46,347 nt of DNA from Oceanispirochaeta sp. (GTDB lineage Bacteria; Spirochaetota; Spirochaetia; DSM-2461), in contig NZ_JAQIBL010000077.1 in assembly GCF_027859075.1 (NCBI RefSeq), positions 1 to 46,347 on the forward strand, given 5' to 3'. This document shows, one piece after another, positions 25,689 through 36,366 of this stretch. The number at the start of each line of letters is the position of its first letter. Within the stretch, counting starts at the first letter, position 1. A program made the position numbers and the translations under genes. The notes beneath the pieces are model-generated. The model saw nothing but the letters and a program-made list of their open reading frames with translations, was not told where the DNA came from and did not search any database.

Positions 25689-26600
25689 ATGTTCTGGAAT
25701 AAAAAGAAAAAAGATAAAGGAAAAGGCCCGAAAGCAAACCTGGGGCTTATGATTGCAGAGTTGTTCGGCAAAACTCCCAGCCTTGATACATTTTATAATG
25801 AACTGGAAGAAATGCTTATCACCGGTGACATGGGCGGATCTGTGGCCATGGGAATTGTTGATGAACTCCGGGAAAGGATAATGAAAGACAAGATCAAGGA
25901 CAAGGAAACCATTCTGAAAGAACTCAGAGCTATCATTTCCGGTAACCTGAAGACCATAAGAATCCTGCCGGATCATGATAAACTCAATGTATTCTTAGTC
26001 CTTGGGGTGAACGGGGTTGGTAAAACAACCACCATAGCCAAACTGGCACAGTATTACAAGAAACAGGAGGGCGTTAAAATCCTCTTCAGTGCCGGAGACA
26101 CATTCAGGGCGGCCGCTATAGATCAATTAAAGATACAGGGAGAAAGAACCGGAAACAGAGTGATTGCTCAAAAACATGGATCCGATCCCGGGGCTGTTAT
26201 CTATGACAGTATTGCCTCTGCTAAGAGTCATGGTGAAGAATTGATCCTGGCCGATACGGCAGGACGGATGCACAATAAATCCAATTTGGTGAATGAACTC
26301 AAAAAAATAGATAAGATCGTCAATTCAAACCTGAATGGAGGACAGTACAGAAAAATACTGATTCTGGATGCCACAACAGGGCAGAATGGACTTCAACAGG
26401 CAGAAGTTTTTAATGAGGCGGTCCATGTGGATTGTATCATCCTCACAAAATACGATGCGACAGCCAGAGGCGGTCTGATAGTTGCCATCAACAGAAAACT
26501 AAATATTCCTGTTGCCTTTGTCGGTCATGGTGAGGGACTGGATGATCTTTCTGAGTTTAGTCCTGAGAACTATCTGGATGATCTGCTGGCCTTGGAATGA
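25689..26600 (+). CDS. ftsY: Signal recognition particle receptor FtsY
   Basis: A 303-residue SRP GTPase that docks ribosome-nascent chains at the membrane. It has a short basic N-terminus (KKKKDKGKG) instead of the long acidic A domain of E. coli, a helical N domain, and the G motifs GVNGVGKTTT (106-115), DTFRAAA (137-143), DTAGR (189-193) and TKYD (253-256, where most FtsY have TKLD), then GHGEGLDDLSEF. A GAGG ribosome binding site lies 6 bases before the ATG. The stop overlaps the next start by 4 bases. It sits with Lol genes, which suits a protein-export operon. Confidence 0.96.
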   Translation: MFWNKKKKDKGKGPKANLGLMIAELFGKTPSLDTFYNELEEMLITGDMGGSVAMGIVDELRERIMKDKIKDKETILKELRAIISGNLKTIRILPDHDKLNVFLVLGVNGVGKTTTIAKLAQYYKKQEGVKILFSAGDTFRAAAIDQLKIQGERTGNRVIAQKHGSDPGAVIYDSIASAKSHGEELILADTAGRMHNKSNLVNELKKIDKIVNSNLNGGQYRKILILDATTGQNGLQQAEVFNEAVHVDCIILTKYDATARGGLIVAINRKLNIPVAFVGHGEGLDDLSEFSPENYLDDLLALE

Positions 26601-27610
26601 GAATTATACTGCTGCTTTTTCTGTTCCTGTCTCCCCTGGGAGCACAGGAACTTTATAAATCAGATGGGCTGGGGTTTCAAGGCTCTCCTGTTGAATCTTT
26701 AGAGGATTCACAGTGGGTTCTGGCCCTCCAGAATGAAGAGAGAACAAGCAGCAGAACCCTCTATAAAGAGCAGAAAGAATATAAGCGCTGGGAGAATACC
26801 GGAATAAATTCGAATGGACAAATTCTTGACAGTGAAAAATATTATTACAAAGGCTCCCTGCGTACAGAAACCATCTCAAATCTTAACGACCGGATACAAG
26901 AAGAGATTTTATATGACTCTACCGGAACTTTTCTAATCCATAAGTACTTTTTTTATGACAATTCGGGGCAATTAATCCGAATTGAGAACAGGAATGAAGA
27001 AGGTGATATTCTCATGGGGAATACCATTGAGTACAGACTGAACGGTTCTCTCCGGAACCTTGAGAGTGATACCGGAGACAGCATCGAATGGCGGTCAGGA
27101 GACTTCAACCGTCAATATATTGATACTCTCTACCTAAAAGAAAACAATATGACAACCTTGTATAAATATGAATCAGGCTTGCTTATACGGCAGCTGATTA
27201 AAACGGATGAATCCGATATTGAAGAGAGTGTATATACATATTCTGATGCAGGCGTACTCATCGAAAATGTTATATACAATATACCCAATAAGACAAGGAC
27301 AGTTCTGAGATACAATGATGATGGCAGAATTCTGATTAATAATATTTACAAAAATGAGCTTCTCGAGTTTTCAGAACAGAATACATACAGCAATGGAAAT
27401 CTGACCAAAACCCAGCAAAGGAGCAATGGACTGATTCTTGTCCGGGAATACGAATACAAGTCAGGCCAGAGTGAGCCCTATTTAACCAATCACTATAGGA
27501 ATGGAGTTCTGTTTAAAATTGTAGAAATGACAGATGATACCACCTGGGAAACCCTTTACAGGAATAATGAAGAAATTATCAAAAGACTTGTACAGGATGA
27601 GGATTTATGA
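26597..27610 (+). CDS. Exported protein with YD/MORN-like short repeats, unknown function
   Basis: A 337-residue protein with a Sec signal peptide (hydrophobic residues 3-13, probable cleavage after PLGA). The mature part is made of about ten short beta-hairpin-like units of 20-25 residues with Y-x-x-x-G-x-L/I patterns (for example YDNSGQLIRIEN and YNDDGRILINNIY), similar to YD or MORN/YwqK-type repeats. No catalytic motif is seen and I do not know its job. It overlaps ftsY by 4 bases and lolC by 4 bases, so a role in envelope protein handling next to the Lol exporter is a reasonable inference. Confidence 0.72.
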   Translation: MRIILLLFLFLSPLGAQELYKSDGLGFQGSPVESLEDSQWVLALQNEERTSSRTLYKEQKEYKRWENTGINSNGQILDSEKYYYKGSLRTETISNLNDRIQEEILYDSTGTFLIHKYFFYDNSGQLIRIENRNEEGDILMGNTIEYRLNGSLRNLESDTGDSIEWRSGDFNRQYIDTLYLKENNMTTLYKYESGLLIRQLIKTDESDIEESVYTYSDAGVLIENVIYNIPNKTRTVLRYNDDGRILINNIYKNELLEFSEQNTYSNGNLTKTQQRSNGLILVREYEYKSGQSEPYLTNHYRNGVLFKIVEMTDDTTWETLYRNNEEIIKRLVQDEDL

Positions 27611-28821
27611 TGTGGACTCACTTTCTTTCAATCCGGTATTTATTCACACATAATGGACGAAAAGGGCATCTTGGAAATACACTTGCCATATTAGGCTTGA
27701 GTATCGGAATCATGACCCTGATTACAGTCCTCACGGTTATGAACGGATTTCAACAGGGATTCATTACAAGCATCAATGAAATATATTCTTATCATATTCG
27801 AGTTCCCATATCCCGGGGAGATTCACCCCATTTTACCTTGGATGGGATTCGTAGTGCTGTTCCTTTCCGGGACCAGACGGGGATACTCACGACATCCCAG
27901 GCACTGAGTTCGGGCAGCCAACTTCGATTCATCGATTTCGAAGCCGTAAAAAATGACATTTCATTTCTGGAAGAACTAAGAATTGTGGATGGTGTTCTCC
28001 CTGTGAATGACAATGAAGTCCTTCTGGGAACAGATCTGGCCAGGTACCTGTCGGTCGAAACCGGTGATACACTTCAATTTTCATTTCTAGGTATCAAAAC
28101 GACTTCCTTTGAAAACAGAAATTTAAAGGTGTCAGGGATTTTCAGGACGGGATACTATGAATATGACAGAAATATGGCATTTTCCTCTCTGAGTGACTTC
28201 TCTTCAGCCCCTTATGTTGTCGGCATTAAACTGGATAATCATTTCCGGGACAAACCAGTCATGAAGAAACTGAATCAGCTGTATCCCGATTTGAATCCTG
28301 TTTCCTGGCGCCAATACAACAGTGCCTTCTTCAACGCTTTGAAAATAGAAAAGATTTTCATGTTTCTCATTGTTGCTCTTATCTTTATCGTAGTTTCAGT
28401 CAATATTTATCATTCCATGAAGAGGAATGTAAAAGAACGGATTGCAGAACTGGCTTTGCTTAAAGCCCTGGGAGGTACTCCACAGGATATTCTCAGGATC
28501 TATACAGATCAGGGAATCATCATTTCCCTCATCAGTAGTTTAACAGGCACTGCTTTGGGGATCATCCTCTCTGAAAATATAAATGAAATCATATCTTTCT
28601 TTCTGAACATCCAGATGAAGTTTTATGAATGGTTCAGTTTTTTTCCCTGGTTTATTAATCCTCCGACTCAGTTTTATTTTATGGAAATACCTGTTAAGTT
28701 TTTATGGCAGGACATAATTACAATTAATGTTACGGCTTTTCTTACCGTACTCATAGCCTCTTATTCCTCTGTTATAAGGGCTTCAAAAGTTTTCCCTGCA
28801 GAGATTTTCAGGAATGAATAA
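27607..28821 (+). CDS. lolC: Lipoprotein-releasing ABC transporter permease (LolC/LolE family)
   Basis: A 404-residue inner-membrane protein: N-terminal helix (about 22-45, LAILGLSIGIMTLITVLTVMN), a large periplasmic domain and three C-terminal helices of the FtsX/MacB type. The opening FLSIRYLF and the MNGFQQG turn after helix 1 match LolC/LolE, as does the late FYFMEIPVKF segment. Together with LolD and the second permease it should extract lipoproteins from the inner membrane. Assignment as C rather than E is arbitrary. It is coupled to the upstream gene by ATGA, with GAGG 5 bases before the start. Confidence 0.88.
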   Translation: MMWTHFLSIRYLFTHNGRKGHLGNTLAILGLSIGIMTLITVLTVMNGFQQGFITSINEIYSYHIRVPISRGDSPHFTLDGIRSAVPFRDQTGILTTSQALSSGSQLRFIDFEAVKNDISFLEELRIVDGVLPVNDNEVLLGTDLARYLSVETGDTLQFSFLGIKTTSFENRNLKVSGIFRTGYYEYDRNMAFSSLSDFSSAPYVVGIKLDNHFRDKPVMKKLNQLYPDLNPVSWRQYNSAFFNALKIEKIFMFLIVALIFIVVSVNIYHSMKRNVKERIAELALLKALGGTPQDILRIYTDQGIIISLISSLTGTALGIILSENINEIISFFLNIQMKFYEWFSFFPWFINPPTQFYFMEIPVKFLWQDIITINVTAFLTVLIASYSSVIRASKVFPAEIFRNE

Positions 28822-29493
28822 ATGATAGTTGAATTAAAAAATCTGACCAAGACTTATACCTCGGGTGATGATATTCTACTCATCCTGGATGATATTAATT
28901 TCACCTTTCCCCGTGGGGCTCTTATGTCTTTGACAGGTGAAAGCGGCAGCGGGAAAAGTACATTTCTAAATATTGTCGGTGCTTTAGATAAGGCAGATTC
29001 GGGTGAAATAAAGAGCTGCGGCGTTTCTCTTCATAGGGCTGATGAGAATACAATGGCTGAGTACAGAAACAAAAATACGGGATTTATATTTCAATTTCAC
29101 TATCTTCTTAAAGATTTTAACGCTCTTGAAAATATTATGCTTCCCGGAAGAATTCAGGGGCAAAATCTTTCAGAACTCAGAATGAAAGCCCAGGATCTAT
29201 TAAAATCTGTCAATATGGAAAACAGAAGTCATCATTACCCGGGTCAGCTCTCAGGGGGGGAACGACAGCGTATTGCCCTGGCTAGAGCCTTGATCAATTC
29301 ACCTCAACTGATCCTGGCAGATGAACCGACAGGGAGTCTGGATGAAAAGAATTCAAGACTCGTCGAGGACATGCTTTTTTCACTCACCAGCGAAAAAGGT
29401 GTCTCCCTGATACTGGCAACACATGACCGGCAATTGGCTTCCCGAACAACCCTGAAGTATCATCTTCAAGGCGGACAGTTAAACGCCCTATGA
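28822..29493 (+). CDS. lolD: Lipoprotein-releasing ABC transporter ATPase LolD
   Basis: A 223-residue ABC ATPase with Walker A GESGSGKST (39-47), Q-loop Gln91, signature LSGGERQR (143-150), Walker B with catalytic Glu (LILADEPTGSLD, 163-174) and H-loop ATHD. The length and the GSLD ending of Walker B fit the LolD/MacB/FtsE subgroup. It powers the two flanking LolC/E-type permeases. The start directly follows the upstream stop, and the stop overlaps the next start by 4 bases. Confidence 0.93.
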   Translation: MIVELKNLTKTYTSGDDILLILDDINFTFPRGALMSLTGESGSGKSTFLNIVGALDKADSGEIKSCGVSLHRADENTMAEYRNKNTGFIFQFHYLLKDFNALENIMLPGRIQGQNLSELRMKAQDLLKSVNMENRSHHYPGQLSGGERQRIALARALINSPQLILADEPTGSLDEKNSRLVEDMLFSLTSEKGVSLILATHDRQLASRTTLKYHLQGGQLNAL

Positions 29494-30785
29494 AATCATT
29501 GCTCCTGGATATGACAATCCGCCTTTTTATCGGCCCCCGAAAAAGAGAGTCGAAACCAATATTCGGTTCGATCCTCGGGATAGCTCTCAGTATGATTCCC
29601 CTGGTTGTAGTCATATTCCTTTCTGAAGGTATGATCAAAGGAATCACAGACAGATACATTGAGACTGGAACATTTCATCTGCAACTGCGCCCCTACGAAG
29701 AATTGACCCCGGATGACTGGAACAGTACAGCTGGGGCTCTTACAGAGACAGACGGTATCCTTCAGGTTCAAAGAGAACATAGCGGCATGGGTATTGCAAC
29801 AGCAGGAAATCAACAGACTGCTGTTTCAATCCGTTCCATCAGCCCTGACCTTTACAGATCGGATTCCTCTTTTCAGAAATACATGGCAATTCTCCAGGGA
29901 GATTTTGATCTTTCATCGAATGAAAATATTATCCTTGGAAGAGAAACTGCATCTCAACTGAATCTCGGAATAGGAGATACTGTAAAAATACTGACAGGAA
30001 AAACCCTTTCCTCTGGAAAATACATCCCCAAAATATCAAGATTTATCGTTACGGGAATATTTTCTACTGGCTACCAGGACCTGGACAAGCTCTGGGTCTT
30101 TATTAACATAGAAAAGGGATTGAAAATACTTCAGGATAGTGAGTCAGCCAGTCGGTTTCTTCTCAAGGTAAATGATCCATATGCTGACTTATCACCCCTG
30201 GTACAGTCTGTCAGAAAATCCCTGGAGAGCCGCCGTTGGGGACTCTATACCTGGCAGTCTCTCAATCGTTCACAACAAAATAACTATCAAACCACCAAAC
30301 TTCTTCTGATCCTGATAATGACTCTTATCGTGGTAGTGGCAATTATGAATATATCCTCTTCCATGATCATGCTTGTCATGGAGAATGAACAGGATATCGG
30401 CATTCTGAAGAGTATGGGAATGAGTAATAGTTTTTTATCTTTTCAATACATTTTAACCGCTGGATTGGCAGGTGCAGGGGGTAGTATCATAGGAATAGGA
30501 ACGGGAACATTGATTGCTATGAGATTCAATTTAATCATTAATCTGGCCGAGGGAATGATTAACGCTTTTCTTAATCTGTTTTACCGTATATTCAATATTG
30601 TATCCCCTGGGGATATCTCACTGTTGAACAGTGAATATTATCTGGATAGTTTCAATATTAACATTGACACGGGAGTTCTTTTGATTATCTTTGTATTGAC
30701 CACACTTTTATCTATGGTGGCAGCCCTGATTCCTATCCGAAATATTAGTAAAATTATCCCTCTTGATATTCTGAGAAAACATTGA
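29490..30785 (+). CDS. lolE: Second lipoprotein-releasing ABC permease (LolC/LolE family)
   Basis: A 431-residue permease with an FtsX-type layout: helix 1 (about 25-46), a periplasmic domain (about 47-265) and three further helices (about 270-296, 319-341 and 395-417). The segment YYLDSFNINID before the last helix matches the conserved LolC/E region before its final span. It completes a heterodimeric LolC-D-E set and ends the nine-gene run that starts at 22467. The 132 bases after it hold no clear intrinsic terminator, only the probable clpC promoter. Confidence 0.86.
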   Translation: MKSLLLDMTIRLFIGPRKRESKPIFGSILGIALSMIPLVVVIFLSEGMIKGITDRYIETGTFHLQLRPYEELTPDDWNSTAGALTETDGILQVQREHSGMGIATAGNQQTAVSIRSISPDLYRSDSSFQKYMAILQGDFDLSSNENIILGRETASQLNLGIGDTVKILTGKTLSSGKYIPKISRFIVTGIFSTGYQDLDKLWVFINIEKGLKILQDSESASRFLLKVNDPYADLSPLVQSVRKSLESRRWGLYTWQSLNRSQQNNYQTTKLLLILIMTLIVVVAIMNISSSMIMLVMENEQDIGILKSMGMSNSFLSFQYILTAGLAGAGGSIIGIGTGTLIAMRFNLIINLAEGMINAFLNLFYRIFNIVSPGDISLLNSEYYLDSFNINIDTGVLLIIFVLTTLLSMVAALIPIRNISKIIPLDILRKH

Positions 30786-30853
30786 TCAGAAGACATATTC
30801 CTGTATTTCAAAAAGAAAAACCAAATGAGCCAACATTTTTATGCTTTAAAAAA

Positions 30854-30883
30854 TTGGTTCAGTAGATGATAATTAGTTAAGAT
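30854..30883 (+). promoter_or_regulatory. Candidate promoter of clpC
   Basis: TTGGTT (30854-30859), 18 bases, then TAAGAT (30878-30883), about 35 bases before the clpC start. The matches are partial. No CIRCE element or other repressor repeat was recognised in this gap. Confidence 0.3.
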
Positions 30884-30917
30884 AAAAACAACAATTGTAT
30901 CAGTTAACGAGGTTATA

Positions 30918-33404
30918 ATGTTAAAAGGTTTAAGCCGTGAGGCTCAGAGAATACTCTCCATACTTGCCCAGGATGAAGCGAGAAGGCTACGATCCGAAAA
31001 ACTACTCCCTGAACACGTGGTTATGGCCGTCCTGAAGGACAAGGAAGGAAGCGGTTTTAATCTCCTTAAAAAATTGGGTGTGAATACACAGGAGATGGCC
31101 CTGGAAATTGAAAAATCAATTCCAAAAGAAGATTTGGCGAACCTGACAACAGGTGAAGTGCCCCCTTCCGGGCGTCTGCGTTTTCTTCTTGAAAGTGCGG
31201 CCAATGAGGCAACGGCCCTGCACCATGAATTTATTGGAACAGAACATTTTGTGATTGCTGCCGCGGGAGAACCAGGCAGTACGGCAGCCCTTTATTTATC
31301 AGCATACAACGTCACCACTGAAATTCTAAGGAGTATTCTCTTTGACATCAATAGAAAAAGGCAGAGAAATATAACCCCCCCCCTCAATCCTCTGGGAGCC
31401 AACGGTACAAGACCTCGGCTCAATATGGCTAAGGAAGTCACTGGTTTGCTGAAAGAATATTCCAGGGATCTTACCGCGATGGCGGAGAAGAACCTGCTGG
31501 ACCCGGTCATAGGACGGGAACGGGAAATAAACAGGGTTCTCCGGATTCTGGCCAGACGGACTAAGAACAATCCGGTGTTAATCGGAGAACCCGGGGTCGG
31601 AAAAACGGCTGTTGTCGAGGGGCTGGCCATCCGGATTCAGGATGGAACAGCACCGGATTTCTTCTCAGGAAAAAGAGTCATCAGCCTGGATCTGGCGTCG
31701 ATTGTGGCAGGAACAAAGTACAGAGGAGAATTTGAAGAACGCCTCAAAAAAATTCTCAAAGAAATAGAACACAGCGGTAATATTATACTTTTCATAGACG
31801 AACTTCATACGATTATCGGTGCCGGAGGGGCCGAAGGAGCCATTGACGCATCGAACATGATGAAGCCGGCTCTATCCCGAGGAGAGTTACAGTGTGTTGG
31901 TGCAACCACTCTCAAAGAGTATAAGAAACATATTGAAAAGGATCCTGCCCTGGAAAGAAGATTCCAGAGCATCATTGTAAACGAACCCAGCCTGGATGAA
32001 ACGATAACCATTTTGAAGGGCATACAGCAAAGATATGAGGATCATCACAATGTCTCATATACTGATCAAGCCATCCATGCGGCGGTAGAACTATCGGCCC
32101 GTTATATTTCGGATCGCAGCCTCCCGGATAAAGCCATTGACCTTCTGGATGAAGCAGGTGCGGGCATGAGGATGAGTAATGCCCTTCAACCCGGAGAGAT
32201 TTCTGATCTGGAAGTCAGAATTGCAGAACTCACTGCAGAAAAAATTTCTTTTGTAAATGCCCAGAATTATGAAAAAGCCGCTTCTGTCAGAGATAGTGTC
32301 CGGAATCTGAGAAATGAGATTGAAAAACTGAAGGAAGAGTGGAAAAAAACTCTGAAGGAAGAGCAGAATCAGATCACCGAAGAGGATATTCAGAATGTTG
32401 TTTCAGAGAATACAGGAATTCCCATCTATAGGCTGATTAAAAGTGAATCCGATAAACTTCTGGATATTGAAAAAGAACTTCATAAAACCGTCATCGGCCA
32501 GAGCGAAGCCATACAAATCGTAGCCAGTGCTATCAGAAGATCCAGAACAGGAATGACTTCTCCCGCTAGACCAATCGGTTCATTCATCTTCATGGGCCCT
32601 ACAGGAGTAGGCAAGACACATCTGGCCAAGTCTCTGGCAACCTTTCTGTTCGGTGATGAAGAATCTCTTATCCGATTGGATATGTCTGATTTTATGGAAA
32701 AACATAATGTATCCCGCCTGGTCGGTTCACCTCCCGGTTATGTTGGATATGAAGAAGGTGGTGTTCTCACGGAGAAAATAAGACGCCAGCCTTATAGTGT
32801 TATCCTTTTAGATGAGATAGAAAAAGCCCATATGGATGTTTATAATCTACTGCTGCAGGTTCTGGAAGAAGGAGAGCTGCAGGATAACCTGGGACATAGA
32901 GTTTCATTCCGAAATACTGTTGTCATCATGACCTCCAATGTAGGAGCCCGGGATATGATCAAAACATCTCCCGGGTTTCAGATATCCGGCAAAGCTCATT
33001 CTCCGGATGATCACTCATCGATAGCCATGAATGAACTGAAAAGATTGTTCAGGCCGGAGTTTCTAAACAGAGTCGATGAAATATGTATGTTCCACTCCCT
33101 GGATAATAAAGATATTATGAGTATTTTAACCTTAACGGCCAGGGAAATTCTTGACAGGCTGGAGCGGCAGAAGATCCACCTTGAAATATCATCAAAAGTT
33201 AAAGAATATTTAATTAGCAAATGGTATGATGTGAACTATGGAGCCAGACCTTTGAGACGGGCTGTACAGAAAGAAATTGAAGATCCCCTTTCCCTGGGCA
33301 TACTCAGTGGCAAATTCGGTCCTGGGAGCACTGTTTCAGCGGAAATGCGGAACGGACAGATACGATTCAGAAAAAGGCAAGATAAAAAAGCAATAAAAGC
33401 CTGA
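30918..33404 (+). CDS. clpC: ATP-dependent protease ATPase subunit ClpC
   Basis: An 828-residue AAA+ unfoldase that feeds ClpP. Domains: two Clp_N repeats (about 1-145), AAA1 with Walker A GEPGVGKT (223-230) and FIDELH, a middle region with a UVR-type motif (about 428-465, [20 protein letters not shown]), AAA2 with GPTGVGKT (560-567) and LLDEIEKAH, and a C-terminal D2 small domain. The UVR motif and short middle region place it with ClpC rather than ClpB or ClpA. GAGG lies 5 bases before the ATG. It is followed after 13 bases by a periplasmic TPR gene. No mcsA/mcsB/ctsR genes are adjacent. Confidence 0.93.
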   Translation: MLKGLSREAQRILSILAQDEARRLRSEKLLPEHVVMAVLKDKEGSGFNLLKKLGVNTQEMALEIEKSIPKEDLANLTTGEVPPSGRLRFLLESAANEATALHHEFIGTEHFVIAAAGEPGSTAALYLSAYNVTTEILRSILFDINRKRQRNITPPLNPLGANGTRPRLNMAKEVTGLLKEYSRDLTAMAEKNLLDPVIGREREINRVLRILARRTKNNPVLIGEPGVGKTAVVEGLAIRIQDGTAPDFFSGKRVISLDLASIVAGTKYRGEFEERLKKILKEIEHSGNIILFIDELHTIIGAGGAEGAIDASNMMKPALSRGELQCVGATTLKEYKKHIEKDPALERRFQSIIVNEPSLDETITILKGIQQRYEDHHNVSYTDQAIHAAVELSARYISDRSLPDKAIDLLDEAGAGMRMSNALQPGEISDLEVRIAELTAEKISFVNAQNYEKAASVRDSVRNLRNEIEKLKEEWKKTLKEEQNQITEEDIQNVVSENTGIPIYRLIKSESDKLLDIEKELHKTVIGQSEAIQIVASAIRRSRTGMTSPARPIGSFIFMGPTGVGKTHLAKSLATFLFGDEESLIRLDMSDFMEKHNVSRLVGSPPGYVGYEEGGVLTEKIRRQPYSVILLDEIEKAHMDVYNLLLQVLEEGELQDNLGHRVSFRNTVVIMTSNVGARDMIKTSPGFQISGKAHSPDDHSSIAMNELKRLFRPEFLNRVDEICMFHSLDNKDIMSILTLTAREILDRLERQKIHLEISSKVKEYLISKWYDVNYGARPLRRAVQKEIEDPLSLGILSGKFGPGSTVSAEMRNGQIRFRKRQDKKAIKA

Positions 33405-33417
33405 ATGGAGTAAACCC

Positions 33418-36363
33418 TTGAAGAAGTTAGCCCTGATCCTACTCTTATTCCTTCTCATTTCGATGGACATTATCGCCCAATCAGGGTCGCAACTGTTTCA
33501 GGAGGGCAGAGATGCCTTTTCAGAGAAGCTTTTTTCCAGATCTATAGAAAGCTTCCAGGATTTTATTAATCAGTATCCCTCGGATCCAAGGGTGGATCAG
33601 GCTGATTATATGATAGGGGTCTCCCTGTTCTACCTGAGGAAATTTGATCGGGTTATCAGCCATTTTGAACGGTATGAACGCAATTATCCCAGCTCTGCCT
33701 ATATCAGACGAATCCATTACTGGAAAGGTCTCTGCTATTATGGCCAGGATAATTTCAGATCGGCAATTATCGAACTGAAAAAACAATCTGAAATAACCGA
33801 AGAGTTATACTTCAGACAAAAAAGTCTGCAGCTTCTGGGCTATTCCTATGAAAAAACAGAACAATATGAGCTAGCCGGTCTATCCTATAGTCAACTTTTC
33901 GAATCAAATCCAGGGAGAGATCTTTCGGCTCTATCCCTGGAACGTCAAGGTTATATTCAGCTGAAACTTCAGAATTATAGAGCTGCTCTGGACTTTTTCG
34001 AAAGGGTCACTGTTGACTATAGTGGGATACCTCAAGTCATGAAAGAAATTCCCTTCTATCAGGCAGAATGCTATTATCAGCTGAAAGACTATGATGCCAG
34101 TCTAAAAAAATATGAAACATTTCTGACCCTTTACAGCTCTTCAGAAAACAGAGAAAAAGCTGTATTCAGATTGGGTTCTCTCTATTCAATGATGAATAAA
34201 CAGGATGATGCAAAAGAGTACATGAATCTTCTGGCAACCGAATTCCCCAAGAGCAAGTACATTATGGAAGCACATATTATTCTGGCAGAGAGCTATATGG
34301 CCGATGGAAATATGACTGCCGCCAGAACCTCCCTTACCAAGCTCCTGGAAAATGAAAAGAATCCTATGGAGATTCAGAAACTTCAGTTCAACATGGCTCG
34401 AACCTGGGAGGAGAAGCCTGAGGAAGCTCTAAAATGGTACATGAATGCCTCAAAGGGACTGGATCCCGATATATCAGGAGAAAGCCTCTACAGAAGCGGT
34501 ATCATCTATGAAAACAAGGATGAGTCTGCCAGAACGGTTCTACTCTTTGAAAAACTCTTCAATCAATTCAGGAGCAATGAGCACAGAGAAGAAGTCGGGG
34601 ATTGGATTGTTCTATATTATGAAAAAAATGCTCAGGATCTGGCACTCAAAAATCATCTTGACAGGATGCTTACAGAATACCCGGATACTGGAAAAAAGAT
34701 ACTCTATCTCTATATGCGTGGAAACATATCTTACAAGGAAGGCAAACATAACGAAGCCCTCCGTTATTATCAGAATATCCTGAATGTCGAAACCGATGAC
34801 AGGCTTGTGTTAAATGAGACACGCTACAGGATTGGATATATTTATACGCTCAGAAAAGAGTTTTACAGGGCCTCCGAATACTTCAGTGAAGTACTGAAAA
34901 CACAACCGAAAGATGAACTTTATTACCGATCACTCCTGTCGCTTGGTATCTGTTTTCTCAACAGTAAAGATATTGACCGGGCGGAAAAAGAATTCACGGA
35001 ACTAGCTGAAACCAAAAAGCCAACCCTCTGGACAGGAGACGCCAATTTCTATTTAGGAAAGATTCAGATGGACAAGGGTTCTTATAAGGATGCTATTGGT
35101 TATTTTAAAACAGCAGTTGCCACCTCGGCAAACTCTGAAAGAAAAATTCAGACTCTATATCAGCTGGGTTGGTGCTATATGAGAATGATATCGTTTCAGG
35201 AAGCTTCTGATGCCTTTGATGCATTGTGGAACCTGGATCAGAATCATCCCCTATCAGGAGATAGTTTGTACCGTTCTGGAACGGCTCTCAGTTATCTGGA
35301 ATTATGGGACGAGTCACTTATCCGTTTTAAAAAAGCTCTGGAACTTGTGGAGTATTTCAGCTTGAGAGAAGAGCTCCTCTACCAGACAGCCTGGTCATAC
35401 TTTATGCTTATGAATTTTGATTCGGCAATGGATTACCTCAAACAACTTGAAATTGAATTCCCTGATAGTCCTCTTCCGGCGGATGGTCTTTTCAGAGCCG
35501 CAGAGACATTATATGAAAAGGGTGAAAAGACGGCGGCTGTGACTGCTTATATTGCACTATACAACGAATTTGTTACCAGTCCACTTTCAGAAACAGCCCT
35601 ATACCGAGCACTCACACTGACTGAAAACCGTGAAGAAAAACTTGATCTCATCAAAATTTTCTTAAACCAGTATTCCGGAAATGACAGATCTCTCCAATCG
35701 GTTCTGCAGCTGGAGGATATGCTGAATAGGGGGATGATAAAACCAAATCAGCAGCAGATTCAAAATATACTTGATCTGAAATTAACCAATAGGGAAAGAA
35801 CAATCATTCAATTGGGCCTTCTTTATACACAGTTAGAGATGGAAGAAAGCCTGCAAACCCTGAATGATTTATCCGGGTTATTAGACATCAGTCCCAGAGA
35901 ACAGGAACAGATAAAGCTTTATAAGGGAATAGCACAATATCATGCCGGTAATATTCTCCAGGCGGGAACACTCTTTTCAGAAGTTCTGAAAGGTGATACC
36001 TCCAAGTTCAGTGCAGAAGCTCAGTTCTATAAGGCCAAAATACTGCAGGATCAGGGCGAATGGAAAAAGGCAGCCGATGCCTATTTGAGTATCCGTTATC
36101 GCTATCCCGACCAGGAAGACTGGGTCCTCAAGTCCCTCTTCCAGGCAGCTCTCTCCTACAACAATGCCGGTGATACCGAGAGTTATCAACGAACAGCCCA
36201 GATGCTCTCTGAAACATCCGGAGGTTCTGACCTTATGGATCGCCTTATAGAAGAGATGGATAGCCCTGAGACTTCAACAACTGGAACTGAAGTGCCTGAA
36301 GAAAGGACAGACCTTGAAAGCCTGTCCCCCTCTGCAGAGATACTTCCGATTCTTGATGAATAG
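33418..36363 (+). CDS. Exported tetratricopeptide-repeat protein
   Basis: A 981-residue protein beginning at TTG, supported by TGGAG 7 bases upstream. A Sec signal (KKLALILLLFLLISMDIIAQ) is followed by a solenoid of about 25 TPR-like helical pairs with typical A-x-x-x-F-x-x-x-x-x-x-x-Y-P spacing; the first resemble BamD/CpoB units (SRSIESFQDFINQYPSDP). The last 50 residues are acidic and Ser/Thr-rich. It probably scaffolds envelope proteins in the periplasm. Probably cotranscribed with clpC. It ends 3 bases before the convergent kinase gene. The exact function is unknown. Confidence 0.86.
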   Translation: MKKLALILLLFLLISMDIIAQSGSQLFQEGRDAFSEKLFSRSIESFQDFINQYPSDPRVDQADYMIGVSLFYLRKFDRVISHFERYERNYPSSAYIRRIHYWKGLCYYGQDNFRSAIIELKKQSEITEELYFRQKSLQLLGYSYEKTEQYELAGLSYSQLFESNPGRDLSALSLERQGYIQLKLQNYRAALDFFERVTVDYSGIPQVMKEIPFYQAECYYQLKDYDASLKKYETFLTLYSSSENREKAVFRLGSLYSMMNKQDDAKEYMNLLATEFPKSKYIMEAHIILAESYMADGNMTAARTSLTKLLENEKNPMEIQKLQFNMARTWEEKPEEALKWYMNASKGLDPDISGESLYRSGIIYENKDESARTVLLFEKLFNQFRSNEHREEVGDWIVLYYEKNAQDLALKNHLDRMLTEYPDTGKKILYLYMRGNISYKEGKHNEALRYYQNILNVETDDRLVLNETRYRIGYIYTLRKEFYRASEYFSEVLKTQPKDELYYRSLLSLGICFLNSKDIDRAEKEFTELAETKKPTLWTGDANFYLGKIQMDKGSYKDAIGYFKTAVATSANSERKIQTLYQLGWCYMRMISFQEASDAFDALWNLDQNHPLSGDSLYRSGTALSYLELWDESLIRFKKALELVEYFSLREELLYQTAWSYFMLMNFDSAMDYLKQLEIEFPDSPLPADGLFRAAETLYEKGEKTAAVTAYIALYNEFVTSPLSETALYRALTLTENREEKLDLIKIFLNQYSGNDRSLQSVLQLEDMLNRGMIKPNQQQIQNILDLKLTNRERTIIQLGLLYTQLEMEESLQTLNDLSGLLDISPREQEQIKLYKGIAQYHAGNILQAGTLFSEVLKGDTSKFSAEAQFYKAKILQDQGEWKKAADAYLSIRYRYPDQEDWVLKSLFQAALSYNNAGDTESYQRTAQMLSETSGGSDLMDRLIEEMDSPETSTTGTEVPEERTDLESLSPSAEILPILDE

Positions 36364-36366
36364 AGC

